Shown: positions 51,206 through 59,933 of the stretch, piece by piece
Layout: the number at the start of each line of letters is the position of its first letter
Position numbering within the stretch: the stretch's first letter is position 1
Assembly: GCF_030506325.1 (NCBI RefSeq)
Contig: NZ_CP120683.1
Location: forward strand, 4,601,001 to 4,665,000
DNA: 64,000 nucleotides
Direction: 5' to 3'
Source: Tunicatimonas pelagia
GTDB taxonomy: Bacteria; Bacteroidota; Bacteroidia; Cytophagales; Cyclobacteriaceae
Position numbers and translations under genes: made by a program
Notes under the pieces: model-generated
What the model was told of the DNA's origin: nothing
The model's database searches: none
What the model saw: the letters and a program-made list of their open reading frames with translations, nothing else

Positions 51206-52651
51206 CTACTGATCCCACCACAAGTTATCAGCCAGCGAAACCTCGGGAACATTTTGCCCATTTCGGGTGATTTCGGAATCGGGGTAGATCAATCGTCGAA
51301 TAAACTGACTATTGAGTTCGGGGTTGTGGTTCGCCGGAAGTGTCATGCCCTGGTATTGATAATCGTAGCGGCGGGCATCTACCCAAGCCTCTGGGTGCAG
51401 AAACATAGCAATATGCTTCTCCTTATAGATAAGCTCTTCTGTCAGATTATCAGCACCCACCGCTACTGCTGGAGTACTTAGGTAAGCTTCAATTGCTTCC
51501 TGGCTGATACCCCCATCCTCTTCGTCAATATTAATTTTTGTCATGTGCGCCCGAATACCTTCCAGATAAGCCGAATAAGCCCGCGCCCGGTCACCCGCAT
51601 CCAGGGCAGCCTCGGCTTCTATGAACTTCTGCTCAAAGTAGGTAAACACCAGTATCGGGGCGGTTTCTTCGGTATAGAATTTTCCGGTGACCAGCGTAGA
51701 GCGGGCTCCTTGCTCGGGAGCATCCCCTCGTCCGGCTCCGTTAGGAGTCCCGATGAACTCCCCAGCATCAGTAGTATCGTACATCAGAATCTGACGAGGA
51801 TCTACGTAGCCGAAGGTCGTACCATCCATTGCTTCCACCATTTGTTCCGAAATCCACCCGCCGAGGATCAGGTTCGCGTTACTATTCGCCACCGACCACC
51901 AGGGGTTTCTTTCTTCCTCGAAGTACGCAACCTGAGCATCGTCTCCACTGCTAGCTAATCCCTGATCTATCTGGGCAAGTACTGCTTGGGGGTCGTACTG
52001 GTCAGTCTCACTGAGGTGCAATAAGTATCGAGCTTTTAGACCGTGAGCTAGTTTCAGCCAACGATCGGTATCGCCGCCAAAGATAAAGTCATCGTTACCG
52101 ATCGTCGCAGTTGATCCCTCTCGTTGTAACTCAATAATTCCCTCATCCAGCAATTGTTGAACCTCGGCGTATAAGGTTTGATCATCATCGTAAGCTGGGG
52201 TGAGGGTTTCGGCGAAGAAAGCTTCCTCGTAAGGAATATCTCCCCAAGCGTCCAAAGTCATCGCTAGATTTAGTGCTTTCAAGATTTTAGTTGCTCCCAA
52301 ATATTCGGTAGCCCCAGCTTCTTCCGCTTGCAGTTCTAAGTCGCTTAGGTCGGTCATCACGTTGTACAAGTTAAACCAGGTATTTCCGTAAGACACCTCG
52401 TCGTGGATGTCGGTAGAACTAGCCGGGTTAGGCGAAGCCAACTGCTGCACGTAAAACGCGGTAATACCACCTAAATCCTGGACATTATTACCTGTTTCAA
52501 AAGTAGTGCTAGTCATCAAACCCGTCAGCGGAGCTACGGTTGGGTTGTTCGGGTCGGTATTAATGTCTAGGTAATCTTCGCAACTACTGACGAAGGCGAT
52601 CAGCCCAACCAGCAAGCTGCTTTTCAAAATATATTGTAAGTACTTCATCAC
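51206..52651 (-). CDS. SusD/RagB-like outer membrane lipoprotein
   Basis: 481 residues. Lipoprotein signal KSSLLVGLIAFVSSC, then EDYLDINTDPNNPTVAPL, the usual N-terminus of the SusD-like_2 group. TPR-like helical repeats follow (LGATKILKALNLAMTLDAWGDIPYEEAF), and the C-terminal part carries EAWVDARRYDY. SusD lids the SusC barrel and captures the ligand. It begins 4 bp after susC. No glycoside hydrolase or protease is next to the pair, so the nutrient could be a peptide or oligosaccharide. Confidence 0.92.
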   Translation of the reverse strand: MMKYLQYILKSSLLVGLIAFVSSCEDYLDINTDPNNPTVAPLTGLMTSTTFETGNNVQDLGGITAFYVQQLASPNPASSTDIHDEVSYGNTWFNLYNVMTDLSDLELQAEEAGATEYLGATKILKALNLAMTLDAWGDIPYEEAFFAETLTPAYDDDQTLYAEVQQLLDEGIIELQREGSTATIGNDDFIFGGDTDRWLKLAHGLKARYLLHLSETDQYDPQAVLAQIDQGLASSGDDAQVAYFEEERNPWWSVANSNANLILGGWISEQMVEAMDGTTFGYVDPRQILMYDTTDAGEFIGTPNGAGRGDAPEQGARSTLVTGKFYTEETAPILVFTYFEQKFIEAEAALDAGDRARAYSAYLEGIRAHMTKINIDEEDGGISQEAIEAYLSTPAVAVGADNLTEELIYKEKHIAMFLHPEAWVDARRYDYQYQGMTLPANHNPELNSQFIRRLIYPDSEITRNGQNVPEVSLADNLWWDQ

Positions 52652-52655
52652 TATT

Positions 52656-55600
52656 TTAGAGAGTTAGGTTCAGGGTGAAAATCAAGCTATGTACTCCAGG
52701 GTAGCCTAGTCCGGTAAAGCCAGTAGCATTGCCACCTGCTCCGGCACTAAATGACTCGGGATCGAAGCCGTTCCAGGGAGTCCAGAGGATAACATTATTG
52801 ACCGTCGCTTTGAAACTAGCGGCTGACAGCGGAGTACGGTCTAGCCAATTGGCAGGTAATCGGTAGCCCAACGAAAGGTTGCGGAGCTTGACAAAAGAAG
52901 CATCCTGCACAAAATTTTCGGAAACGCCCCGGTAGTAATTGCGGTAGAACCCGGCACTGTAGTTCCGGCCTTCCGGGCCAATCCCCTGCCCCATCCAGAC
53001 TTCCTGAGTATTGGGCGATCCATCTTCCAGCACTCCATCAAAAACCACCACATCGTTACGGTTTAAGGAATAGTCCAGTTTTCCAAAGGCTGAATAGAAG
53101 TTACCGAACTGATTGTACTGATCAACACCTACCCGGGCATCAATCAGAAACGATAAATCCCAGTTTTTGTAACTAAAACTATTCCGAAGTCCACCGAACC
53201 AGTCAGGTTGAGAGTTGCCTAAAATCAACTGTTCGCGATTGATCGCGGGAAAGCCCGCATTGTTGCCAGAACTGTTGATAACCAAGGGGCGATCAGCATC
53301 TAAGACTTGTAAGTCTTCGGGGGCTCCGTCAGCGTAGTAGCGTTCGTAACTTCGTCCGTACAAATTACCGTAAGCATCCCCCTCGATCAAACGCATAGTC
53401 ACTGTACTACCTGCGTATCCAAATTGGTCACCCAACACAATGGTTTCAATCCCTTCCCGAATCTCTATTACCCGATTACGGTTACGGGTAAAGTTGACCG
53501 ATACATCCCATGAGAAATCGGGGGTTTGAATTGGAGTGCCGCTTAGTACCAGCTCAATACCTCGGTTTTCAATTTCCCCAGCATTGGTGGTAAACCGGGT
53601 AAAGCCCGTGGCATTAGATACCGGAACCGGAACAATCTGGTCGCGACTGTTTTGTTGATACCAGGTAAAGTCTAGCGAAAGTCGATTGTTCAGAAAGCGT
53701 AAATCAGCCCCGAGTTCTACCGAAGCAGTACGCTCAGGTTTCAGGTTAGGGTCACCGAACGCACCATTACGGGTGAACCCTACTTGGCCATCCAGCGGAA
53801 AAATTGGTTCGCCCCCGCTGGTAGGTTGCGTATACGTAATTCCGGTAGCGTAAGGAGGGGCATCTTTACCTACCTCAGCATAGGAAGCCCGAAACTTTCC
53901 GTAGCTCAGAAAATCAGGAACATCCAGCACTTCGGTGAAAACGACTCCTAAATTAAATGATGGATAAAAAAACGAGCGATTATCTACAGGTAGTGTTGAT
54001 GACCAGTCATTCCGTCCGGTAATGTTTAAATACAGGAAGTTGTCGTAGTTTAATAACAGGTCACCGTACACTCCCACCAGACGTCTCTGGCTTACGCTGT
54101 ACTCAGTAACTAACTGGCTGGTGTTGCTTAGATGAAAAAACTGAGGAATGAGAAAGTCATCACCTTGAGAACGAAGCTCATTACTACTTCGGTCAAATAC
54201 ATCATTACCCAACCGTAACGTGGTTTCTAGCTTCTCGGCAAAGGTATGGTTAAATGTAAAGTTTAGCGTGGAGTTAATATCTCGGCTGTTAATTCTTCGT
54301 TCTTCAATAAACCCTTGGTCGGACAGAGCTACTTCGCCCTCAATGCCTAACGGCCCTGGTAAAACCTGAGTTCGTTGGTCGCTGTAGTAGTCGGTACCAA
54401 TACGATATAAAATACTAAACCAATCGGTAGGGCGATAATTTAGGCTAAGGTTTCCGATCGCCCGGTTTACGTTATCCTCGTAAGTAGCGAAGCGGGCATC
54501 GTATATCGGGTTATTATTCCCGTAAGTTCGCATGGTTCCGTCGGGATTGATGTAGTCAGTCACATCTTGGGTATTCGCCCAATACATTTGCCGTTCCATA
54601 AATCGGTCATGAGGCACCCGGTTACCACCCGAATTGATGTAGTTGATAGAGCCTGTCACATCTAATCGGTCGCCCATATTCACGGACCCCGAAAGTTTGG
54701 CCGAAGTTCTTCCCCAATCGCTAAATGGAATTACCCCTTGTTGATCAAGATTAGCGAAAGAAGCATAAAAGGTCGCGTTCTCATTACCACCCGATACGCT
54801 GACAGTATTATCAACTTGCAATCCAGTTTCCATTGAGTTCCGGGTGTTGTCGTAGAATCGATGTTCAGGATCAAGTACTTGAACCTCAGAAATGGGGGCA
54901 CCCCAACTCGGCCAGAAACTGGTGGGTTGATAGTTGCCGGAAAACCCCTGTCCATACTGCTCCTGAAAGTCAGGGTACCGATTGACCTGCTCGAAACCGA
55001 CGGTACTGTTGAGATTTACCCGCACTCTTCCGGCTTCTCCTTTTTTGGTGGTGATAATTACTGCACCGTTGGCCGCCCGTACTCCGTACAGGGCTGTGGC
55101 TGCCGCTCCTTTTAGTACATTGAGTGATTCAATGTCGTTAGGATTTAAATCAGCTACCCGGTTACTAGCTCCTCGGGGTGTGTTTCCTGTTCCAGACTCA
55201 ATGGTGCTGTTGTCAATCGGTACGCCATCCACTACGAATAGCGGTTGATTGTCTGCGTTAGGATCAAGAGAAGTAATTCCTCGGATGATGATTCGGGAGC
55301 TCATTCCAGGGGCTCCGCCCGAGTTGGTGATTTGTACTCCGGCGACCCGACCTTGTAAGGCATTTACCAGATTAGGCTGTTGAGCTTCCTGCAATTCTTC
55401 GGCCTGTAACTCCTGCACCGCGTAGCCTAAAGCTTCTTTTTCTTGCTCAATACCAAAAGAGGTTACTACGATTTCATCTAGTTGGGCTACATCAGAGGCT
55501 AGGCTCACATTCACTTCAGAACGATTGCCTACGGTTTGCTGCTGAGCTTCGTAGCCGATGAAGGAGAATACTAACATGGCATCGTCAGAGTCTACCGAAA

Positions 55601-55802
55601 TACGGTAGTTTCCCTCAATATCGGTGACCGTACCGGTAGAAGTGCCCTGTAATAGCACGTTCACCCCCGGTAGGGTTTCTCCGGTTTCATCGGCAGTAAC
55701 GGTGCCGGAAACCGTGCGCGACTGGGCAAAGCTTGAAGCGGAGCAAAGTCCTAGTAAAGCCAGCCCAAAAAGTAAGTAGAAGAATTGTTTCATACAGTAC
55801 AT
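52656..55802 (-). CDS. SusC/RagA-family TonB-linked outer membrane transporter
   Basis: 1048 residues; the ATG at 55793 gives an equally good signal peptide (MKQFFYLLFGLALLGLCSASSFAQ). Next is a carboxypeptidase-D-like domain (SGTVTADETGETLPGVNVLLQGTS), then a TonB box region (LDEIVVTSFGIEQEKEALGY) and plug (VNALQGRVAGVQI; SLDPNADNQPLFVVDGVPI). The 22-strand barrel ends in an aromatic-rich strand (GYPGVHSLIFTLNLTL). It is TonB-driven import of nutrients, with SusD as partner. A good promoter match lies about 55 bp upstream. Confidence 0.94.
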   Translation of the reverse strand: MYCMKQFFYLLFGLALLGLCSASSFAQSRTVSGTVTADETGETLPGVNVLLQGTSTGTVTDIEGNYRISVDSDDAMLVFSFIGYEAQQQTVGNRSEVNVSLASDVAQLDEIVVTSFGIEQEKEALGYAVQELQAEELQEAQQPNLVNALQGRVAGVQITNSGGAPGMSSRIIIRGITSLDPNADNQPLFVVDGVPIDNSTIESGTGNTPRGASNRVADLNPNDIESLNVLKGAAATALYGVRAANGAVIITTKKGEAGRVRVNLNSTVGFEQVNRYPDFQEQYGQGFSGNYQPTSFWPSWGAPISEVQVLDPEHRFYDNTRNSMETGLQVDNTVSVSGGNENATFYASFANLDQQGVIPFSDWGRTSAKLSGSVNMGDRLDVTGSINYINSGGNRVPHDRFMERQMYWANTQDVTDYINPDGTMRTYGNNNPIYDARFATYEDNVNRAIGNLSLNYRPTDWFSILYRIGTDYYSDQRTQVLPGPLGIEGEVALSDQGFIEERRINSRDINSTLNFTFNHTFAEKLETTLRLGNDVFDRSSNELRSQGDDFLIPQFFHLSNTSQLVTEYSVSQRRLVGVYGDLLLNYDNFLYLNITGRNDWSSTLPVDNRSFFYPSFNLGVVFTEVLDVPDFLSYGKFRASYAEVGKDAPPYATGITYTQPTSGGEPIFPLDGQVGFTRNGAFGDPNLKPERTASVELGADLRFLNNRLSLDFTWYQQNSRDQIVPVPVSNATGFTRFTTNAGEIENRGIELVLSGTPIQTPDFSWDVSVNFTRNRNRVIEIREGIETIVLGDQFGYAGSTVTMRLIEGDAYGNLYGRSYERYYADGAPEDLQVLDADRPLVINSSGNNAGFPAINREQLILGNSQPDWFGGLRNSFSYKNWDLSFLIDARVGVDQYNQFGNFYSAFGKLDYSLNRNDVVVFDGVLEDGSPNTQEVWMGQGIGPEGRNYSAGFYRNYYRGVSENFVQDASFVKLRNLSLGYRLPANWLDRTPLSAASFKATVNNVILWTPWNGFDPESFSAGAGGNATGFTGLGYPGVHSLIFTLNLTL

Positions 55803-55854
55803 AAAGGAAGGTTAAACATAAAAGTAGCGTTGATTGAAAGAAAAATGAGAATCT

Positions 55855-55884
55855 CAAATTTATTGACAATAACTTAGAATACAA
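55855..55884 (-). promoter_or_regulatory. Bacteroidota-type promoter for susC
   Basis: On the minus strand TTG (55884-55882) is followed by exactly 19 bases and then TAAATTTG (55862-55855). This fits the TTG-N19-TAnnTTTG consensus of Bacteroidota. The -7 box ends 52 bp before the first ATG (55802), so a leader of about 45 nt is expected. It is the best promoter match I found in the window. Confidence 0.6.
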
Positions 55885-56004
55885 GTGATTGTCGGCCTAT
55901 GAAGTGAATCATTGTGGTTGAATATTACAGGCGAAAAGTAAAATTTGATTCTTGATTAGCCCTTGATGTACCTCAGGGATACATCTGAATATCAATTGAT
56001 TGAA

Positions 56005-56036
56005 AACAAAAAAGGAAAACCTCTTGGCTTCCCTTT
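56005..56036 (-). terminator. Intrinsic terminator downstream of terC
   Basis: On the minus strand AAAGGGAAGCC, loop AAGA, then GGTTTTCCTTT form a 12-bp-class stem including two G-U pairs (56036-56011). A T-run continues to 56005. It lies about 28 bp after the terC stop and separates terC from susC. Confidence 0.7.
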
Positions 56037-56064
56037 CACTACTTTTATGAAAACCAAAACAGTA

Positions 56065-56847
56065 TTAGCTTCCCTCAACAACCTTATCTTCTTTGTTTTC
56101 AGGTACAGGATGCATTCGCTGACCGCGTAACTGTACGGGATTTCTTTTCTTTCGCAGCTTCATATTAAGCACCTCTACCAGTAGTGAGAAGCCTACGGCG
56201 AAGTAGATGTAGCCCTTCGGCACGTGGAAATGTAGTCCCTCAACGATCAGCATAAACCCAATCAGTATCAGGAATGAAAGAGCCAGAATTTGCAAGGTAG
56301 GATGCTTATTAATAAAATCGCTGATTTTACCGGCCAGAGTAATCATCACCGTCATGGCAATAACCACCGCGATAATCATAATAAGCACCTCTTCGGTTAA
56401 CCCTACGGCGGTTAGGATAGAATCAAAAGAAAAAACCATATCGAGTAGAATAATCTGTAGGATGGTACCCGAAAACGATACTTTACGACCTCCACTGCTT
56501 TCGGCATGTTCTTCGCCCTCAATCTTATGGTGAATCTCGGTAGTACTTTTAGCTAAGAGAAAAATTCCCCCAGCAATCAGAATCAGATCGCGCCCACTAA
56601 TCTCAAATCCTAATAAAGTAAACAGTGGTTGGGTAAAACCAATAATCCAGGTAATGCCCAGTAAAAGGCCAATGCGGAAAATTAATGCCAGAATTAGACC
56701 CAAGTTGCGGGCTTTAGCCTGTTGCTCAACGGGTAGTTTATTAGATACTATAGAAATGAAAATGATGTTATCTACCCCTAATACAATTTCTAAGAAGGCG
56801 AGCGTTAGCAAAGCAATCCAGGCTTCGCCACTGGCAAAAATTTCCAT
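56065..56847 (-). CDS. TerC family integral membrane protein
   Basis: 260 residues with about seven helices. The TerC signature is clear: FLEIVLGVDNIIFISIVSNKL with the paired helix MVFSFDSILTAVGL. These acidic residues lie in the membrane and are linked to metal-ion (Mn2+) export in characterised members. It is also annotated as tellurium-resistance type, but in this context general metal homeostasis is more likely. A terminator directly follows. It is divergent from the PfkB kinase gene. Confidence 0.9.
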   Translation of the reverse strand: MEIFASGEAWIALLTLAFLEIVLGVDNIIFISIVSNKLPVEQQAKARNLGLILALIFRIGLLLGITWIIGFTQPLFTLLGFEISGRDLILIAGGIFLLAKSTTEIHHKIEGEEHAESSGGRKVSFSGTILQIILLDMVFSFDSILTAVGLTEEVLIMIIAVVIAMTVMITLAGKISDFINKHPTLQILALSFLILIGFMLIVEGLHFHVPKGYIYFAVGFSLLVEVLNMKLRKKRNPVQLRGQRMHPVPENKEDKVVEGS

Positions 56848-57004
56848 ATAGTTTGGTTGGTAAGGTGACTAAAAAATCGGTAGACCCGTATAATAGTACT
56901 AGAATTGACCAAATAAGTTTTGATTTCAAAAGAAAGTGATATGTTCACAGAAGACAGAAATTACAACAATCAGCAATTGAGCCATTGAACCAATAAACCA
57001 CAAC

Positions 57005-57937
57005 ATGAACATCTTAACCATCACTTTTAGCCCGGCACTTGATAAGAGTACTCAGGTAAACGGTATTAAGCCAGATTCTAAATTGCGTTGCGAAGCACCT
57101 CACTACGACCCCGGTGGCGGGGGAGTAAACGTGTCACGAGCCATTCGAAAATTAGGAGGTAATTCTCGCTGTTTGTACGTAGCCGGAGGGCCTACGGGTG
57201 ATAAGCTAGAAAATATGCTGACTGAGGCCGGGGTAGAGCAGCACCGAATCCATTGCCAAAGCTGGACCCGCGAAAATTTTGTTGTAGTTGATACTCTGCA
57301 CGAGCATCAGTATCGCTTCGGGATGCCCGGCGACCCACTGAGCGAAACCGAATGGGAGCAAATACGGAAAGAAATAAAGGCGCAGTTACCTTCGGCAGAT
57401 TACGTGGTTGTGAGTGGCAGTTTGCCACCCCATTCGCCCGTAACCATTTTTGCCGAAGTAGCCCGTTGGGCGAAAGAGCAAAATGTTCGTTGCATTGTAG
57501 ATACCTCTGGAGAAGCTTTGCTCAGGGCGGCTGAAGAAGGAGTGTATCTATTAAAGCCAAATCTGGGCGAACTAAGTGCGTTAGCTGGGCAAGAAAAAGT
57601 AGTAGGGCTAGAGCAAGAAAAATTAGCTCGACAGCTCATCAACAACGGAAAATGTGAGATAGTAGTGGTTTCGCTCGGGCCTCGGGGGGCAATGCTAGCT
57701 ACGGCAGATACTATTGAGTACGTGGCCGCTCCCACCGTTCGGAAAAAAAGTACGGTAGGGGCAGGCGATAGCATGGTGGGAGCAATGGTGCTTCAACTAT
57801 CGCAGGAAGCTTCTTTGTTAGATGTAGTGGGTTACGGCGTGGCGGCCGGAACAGCCGCCACCATGAACGAAGGTACCACCCTCTGCCATCAAGAAGATGT
57901 AGAACGACTGTATCAATGGATCAAAAACCGAAGCTAA
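57005..57937 (+). CDS. PfkB-family hexose kinase (1-phosphofructokinase-like)
   Basis: 310 residues, standard PfkB fold. It begins ILTITFSPALDKSTQV and has the sugar-binding GGGGVNVSRAIRKLGG. A nucleotide-binding end carries KSTVGAGDSMVGAMV, where the Asp in GAGDS is the catalytic base. The TxxPALD start and length fit the 1-phosphofructokinase / 6-phosphofructokinase II (LacC, PfkB) branch. It phosphorylates fructose-1-phosphate, fructose-6-phosphate or tagatose-6-phosphate. No fructose PTS is adjacent, so fructose-6-phosphate is as likely. It overlaps the next gene by 22 bp. Confidence 0.85.
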   Translation: MNILTITFSPALDKSTQVNGIKPDSKLRCEAPHYDPGGGGVNVSRAIRKLGGNSRCLYVAGGPTGDKLENMLTEAGVEQHRIHCQSWTRENFVVVDTLHEHQYRFGMPGDPLSETEWEQIRKEIKAQLPSADYVVVSGSLPPHSPVTIFAEVARWAKEQNVRCIVDTSGEALLRAAEEGVYLLKPNLGELSALAGQEKVVGLEQEKLARQLINNGKCEIVVVSLGPRGAMLATADTIEYVAAPTVRKKSTVGAGDSMVGAMVLQLSQEASLLDVVGYGVAAGTAATMNEGTTLCHQEDVERLYQWIKNRS

Positions 57938-58458
57938 GTCCGGTTCGCCTGGATTTGGGCGATATTCTATTGCGTCCTTGGCAAGCGGGCGACGAGCCTT
58001 CATTGGCTCGACATGGTAATAACTATCAGATTTGGAAAAATGTACGGGATCGATTTCCTCATCCGTATACATTAAAAGACGCCCAGATCTGGGTTCAGAT
58101 AGCAAATCAAGATCCAATGGCAATCAACTTAGCTATCGTGATTGAGGGACAGGTGATTGGTGCTGTAGGGGTGGTTTTTAAGGATGATGTGTATCGCCGT
58201 ACGGCTGAGATTGGCTACTGGCTCGGCGAAGCCCACTGGGGGCAGGGAATCACTACCCGCGCCGTGCAAGCTCTTTCGGATTACGTGCTCAAGCATTTTG
58301 ATGTTTGTCGTTTGTACGCTGGGGTGTTCGAGTATAACCTGGCTTCAGGCCGGGTGCTGAAAAAAGCAGGTTATCATCTGGAAGCTCGCCTTCGCCAAAG
58401 TGTAACCAAAGAAGGGCGCACGGTTGATGAACTGATCTACGTTCGTCTGGCAGAGTGA
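57916..58458 (+). CDS. GNAT family N-acetyltransferase (RimJ/RimL type)
   Basis: 180 residues. DILLRPWQAGDEPSLARHGNN is the N-terminal strand and helix. The acetyl-CoA site lies in ETGYWLGEAHWGQGITTRAV (here AEIGYWLGEAHWGQGIT), with the Q/R-x-x-G turn. The following FDVCRLYAGVFEYNLASGRVLKKAGY is the conserved region of the RimJ/RimL group. Such enzymes acetylate amino groups on proteins or small molecules; the substrate is not known. It starts 22 bp inside the kinase gene, so the two are co-transcribed. Confidence 0.88.
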   Translation: MDQKPKLSPVRLDLGDILLRPWQAGDEPSLARHGNNYQIWKNVRDRFPHPYTLKDAQIWVQIANQDPMAINLAIVIEGQVIGAVGVVFKDDVYRRTAEIGYWLGEAHWGQGITTRAVQALSDYVLKHFDVCRLYAGVFEYNLASGRVLKKAGYHLEARLRQSVTKEGRTVDELIYVRLAE

Positions 58459-58494
58459 AAAAGCCGGAGACCGGAGGCCGGCCGCTGTGGAACA

Positions 58495-58538
<44 letters not shown>

Positions 58539-58585
58539 ATTTAAAATTGATCTTCTGAAGATCGTAATCTAGTAATGAATAATTT

Positions 58586-58656
58586 CCAAGCCCCAAGCCC
58601 CAAGCCCCAAGCCCCAAGCCCCAAGCCCCAAGCCCCAAGCCCCAAGCCCCAAGCCC
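58586..58656. repeat. Ten-copy tandem array of the 7-bp unit CCAAGCC
   Basis: Ten exact copies plus one base. Read on the minus strand it gives a long open frame of repeated LGAWGLG, but that is a by-product of a 7-bp repeat free of stops, not a gene. Copy number is probably variable by slippage. Its role, if any, is unknown. Confidence 0.9.
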
Positions 58657-58757
58657 TGGTGCAATCAGCCATTCGCTCATTAAGTGATTTGTGAAATAAT
58701 TCAGAACTCAATTTTATTTCTCTATATTACCCCTTAGGTTAGTAAATCTGTTTTTAG

Positions 58758-59117
58758 ATGAACGGTGATTTTTATTTGGACGGACAAGCGTATCAAGAAA
58801 TGCTAGATGCCTGCAACAACCTTCACTTTACTGAGATAGTGGGTGGGGTGGTAGACTTTAATCTGTTGTACGATGATTATTGGTTACAAGACTCCGCTGT
58901 TATCGAGAATATTAAGTTTAACCGAGGGGAGTGGGAAGTGTACCTTGTATTTGCCCACTACAAAAATCCTTATCGACTAATTAAGCGCAAGATCACCAGT
59001 TGCTTTTGTCAGTCTAAGGCCGAAACTTGCGCGTACTATATGAAGCGACTGGCCGCTAAAGACCAGCGGGGAACCCTAAAAGTGGATAAAAGCCTGTTTC
59101 AATACAATGGTAACTGA
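58758..59117 (+). CDS. Small hypothetical protein
   Basis: 119 residues. It has an N-terminal GDFYLDGQAYQEMLDACNN helix-like part, strands around VVDFNLLYDDYWLQ, and a C-terminal half with two nearby Cys (SCFCQSKAETCAYYMKRLAA). No signal peptide or membrane helix. I do not recognise a family. It lies 30 bp before the TetR gene on the same strand, so it may be transcribed with it. Confidence 0.65.
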   Translation: MNGDFYLDGQAYQEMLDACNNLHFTEIVGGVVDFNLLYDDYWLQDSAVIENIKFNRGEWEVYLVFAHYKNPYRLIKRKITSCFCQSKAETCAYYMKRLAAKDQRGTLKVDKSLFQYNGN

Positions 59118-59147
59118 TAAAGGAGCCGAATACGATTCTCCAGCTCA

Positions 59148-59771
59148 ATGACTGCTACTAAGCAAAAGATTATTCAGACGGCTACGTTGCTTTATAACGC
59201 CCACGGAGTAGCCTCAGTGAGACTTCAGCAAATCGCTGACTCAGCCGAATTAAGCATTGGTAACGTAGCCTATCATTTCAAAAATAAGGATGCTATTACG
59301 CTGGCAGTATTTCATTATTTGTCTAATGAAGCAAAAGAAATTCTCAAGCTATTCCGGAAAACCCCTGATCTTTTAGATTTTGATCAGCAGCTAAAGGAGT
59401 GGTTTTACTTTCAACGGCATTACGCATTTTACTTTACGGACAACTCGCCTTGGCCCAACCAGGAGTTATTGCACCCCCGAGAGCAATCATTTTCCCGATT
59501 AGTGTTTCAAGTTCAAAAGCGGTTCGATTTTCATATCAAACGCGGTATTGTTTGTGCCAACAGCTCTCAACCAAACTATCAGGCGGTAGCAGAAACCATC
59601 GCAATGATTATTACCCTCTGGCCTTCGTATCGAGCGTTGCAGGGCAGATCAGTAGACAATGAGCGAGAGTATAAAAGAGACATTTGGAATCAATTTGTCC
59701 CCTACTTCACTGCTCGTGGATTAACGGAATACAATGAACTAATCCAACCTCTGTTGGCTCCGTCAGAATAA
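59148..59771 (+). CDS. TetR family transcriptional regulator
   Basis: 207 residues. The N-terminal helix-turn-helix is typical: KQKIIQTATLLYNAHGVASV, then LQQIADSAELSIGNVAYHF and KNKDAITLAVF. The C-terminal ligand domain is helical (QQLKEWFYFQRHYAFYF) and unassigned. It is directly upstream of the hydrogenase operon, and a perfect 20-bp palindrome starts 50 bp after its stop. I infer that it controls the hydrogenase genes or itself. The effector molecule is unknown. Confidence 0.88.
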   Translation: MTATKQKIIQTATLLYNAHGVASVRLQQIADSAELSIGNVAYHFKNKDAITLAVFHYLSNEAKEILKLFRKTPDLLDFDQQLKEWFYFQRHYAFYFTDNSPWPNQELLHPREQSFSRLVFQVQKRFDFHIKRGIVCANSSQPNYQAVAETIAMIITLWPSYRALQGRSVDNEREYKRDIWNQFVPYFTARGLTEYNELIQPLLAPSE

Positions 59772-59795
59772 TATGCCCATACTGTTCCTTATTTA

Positions 59796-59869
59796 GAATT
59801 GATATAGACTCTCTGAAAAGATTAGAAAATATTTTCTAATTAATAGTCTTTCCTATATATTATCAATTC
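59796..59869. promoter_or_regulatory. Extended dyad with a perfect 20-bp palindrome; candidate operator of the hydrogenase operon
   Basis: ATTAGAAAATATTTTCTAAT at 59821-59840 is its own reverse complement. Around it lie further complementary pairs: AGACT 59806-59810 with AGTCT 59845-59849, and GAATTGATA 59796-59804 with TATCAATTC 59861-59869. It sits between the TetR gene and the hydrogenase small subunit, 94 bp before the latter's ATG. It is A/T-rich and without a T-run, so an operator is more likely than a terminator. Confidence 0.55.
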
Positions 59870-59933
59870 GTTAAAAACAGTAGTCAAATCATAACCGCGA
59901 ATTGCTACCTTTTGTCAACCAACCTACTAAATT

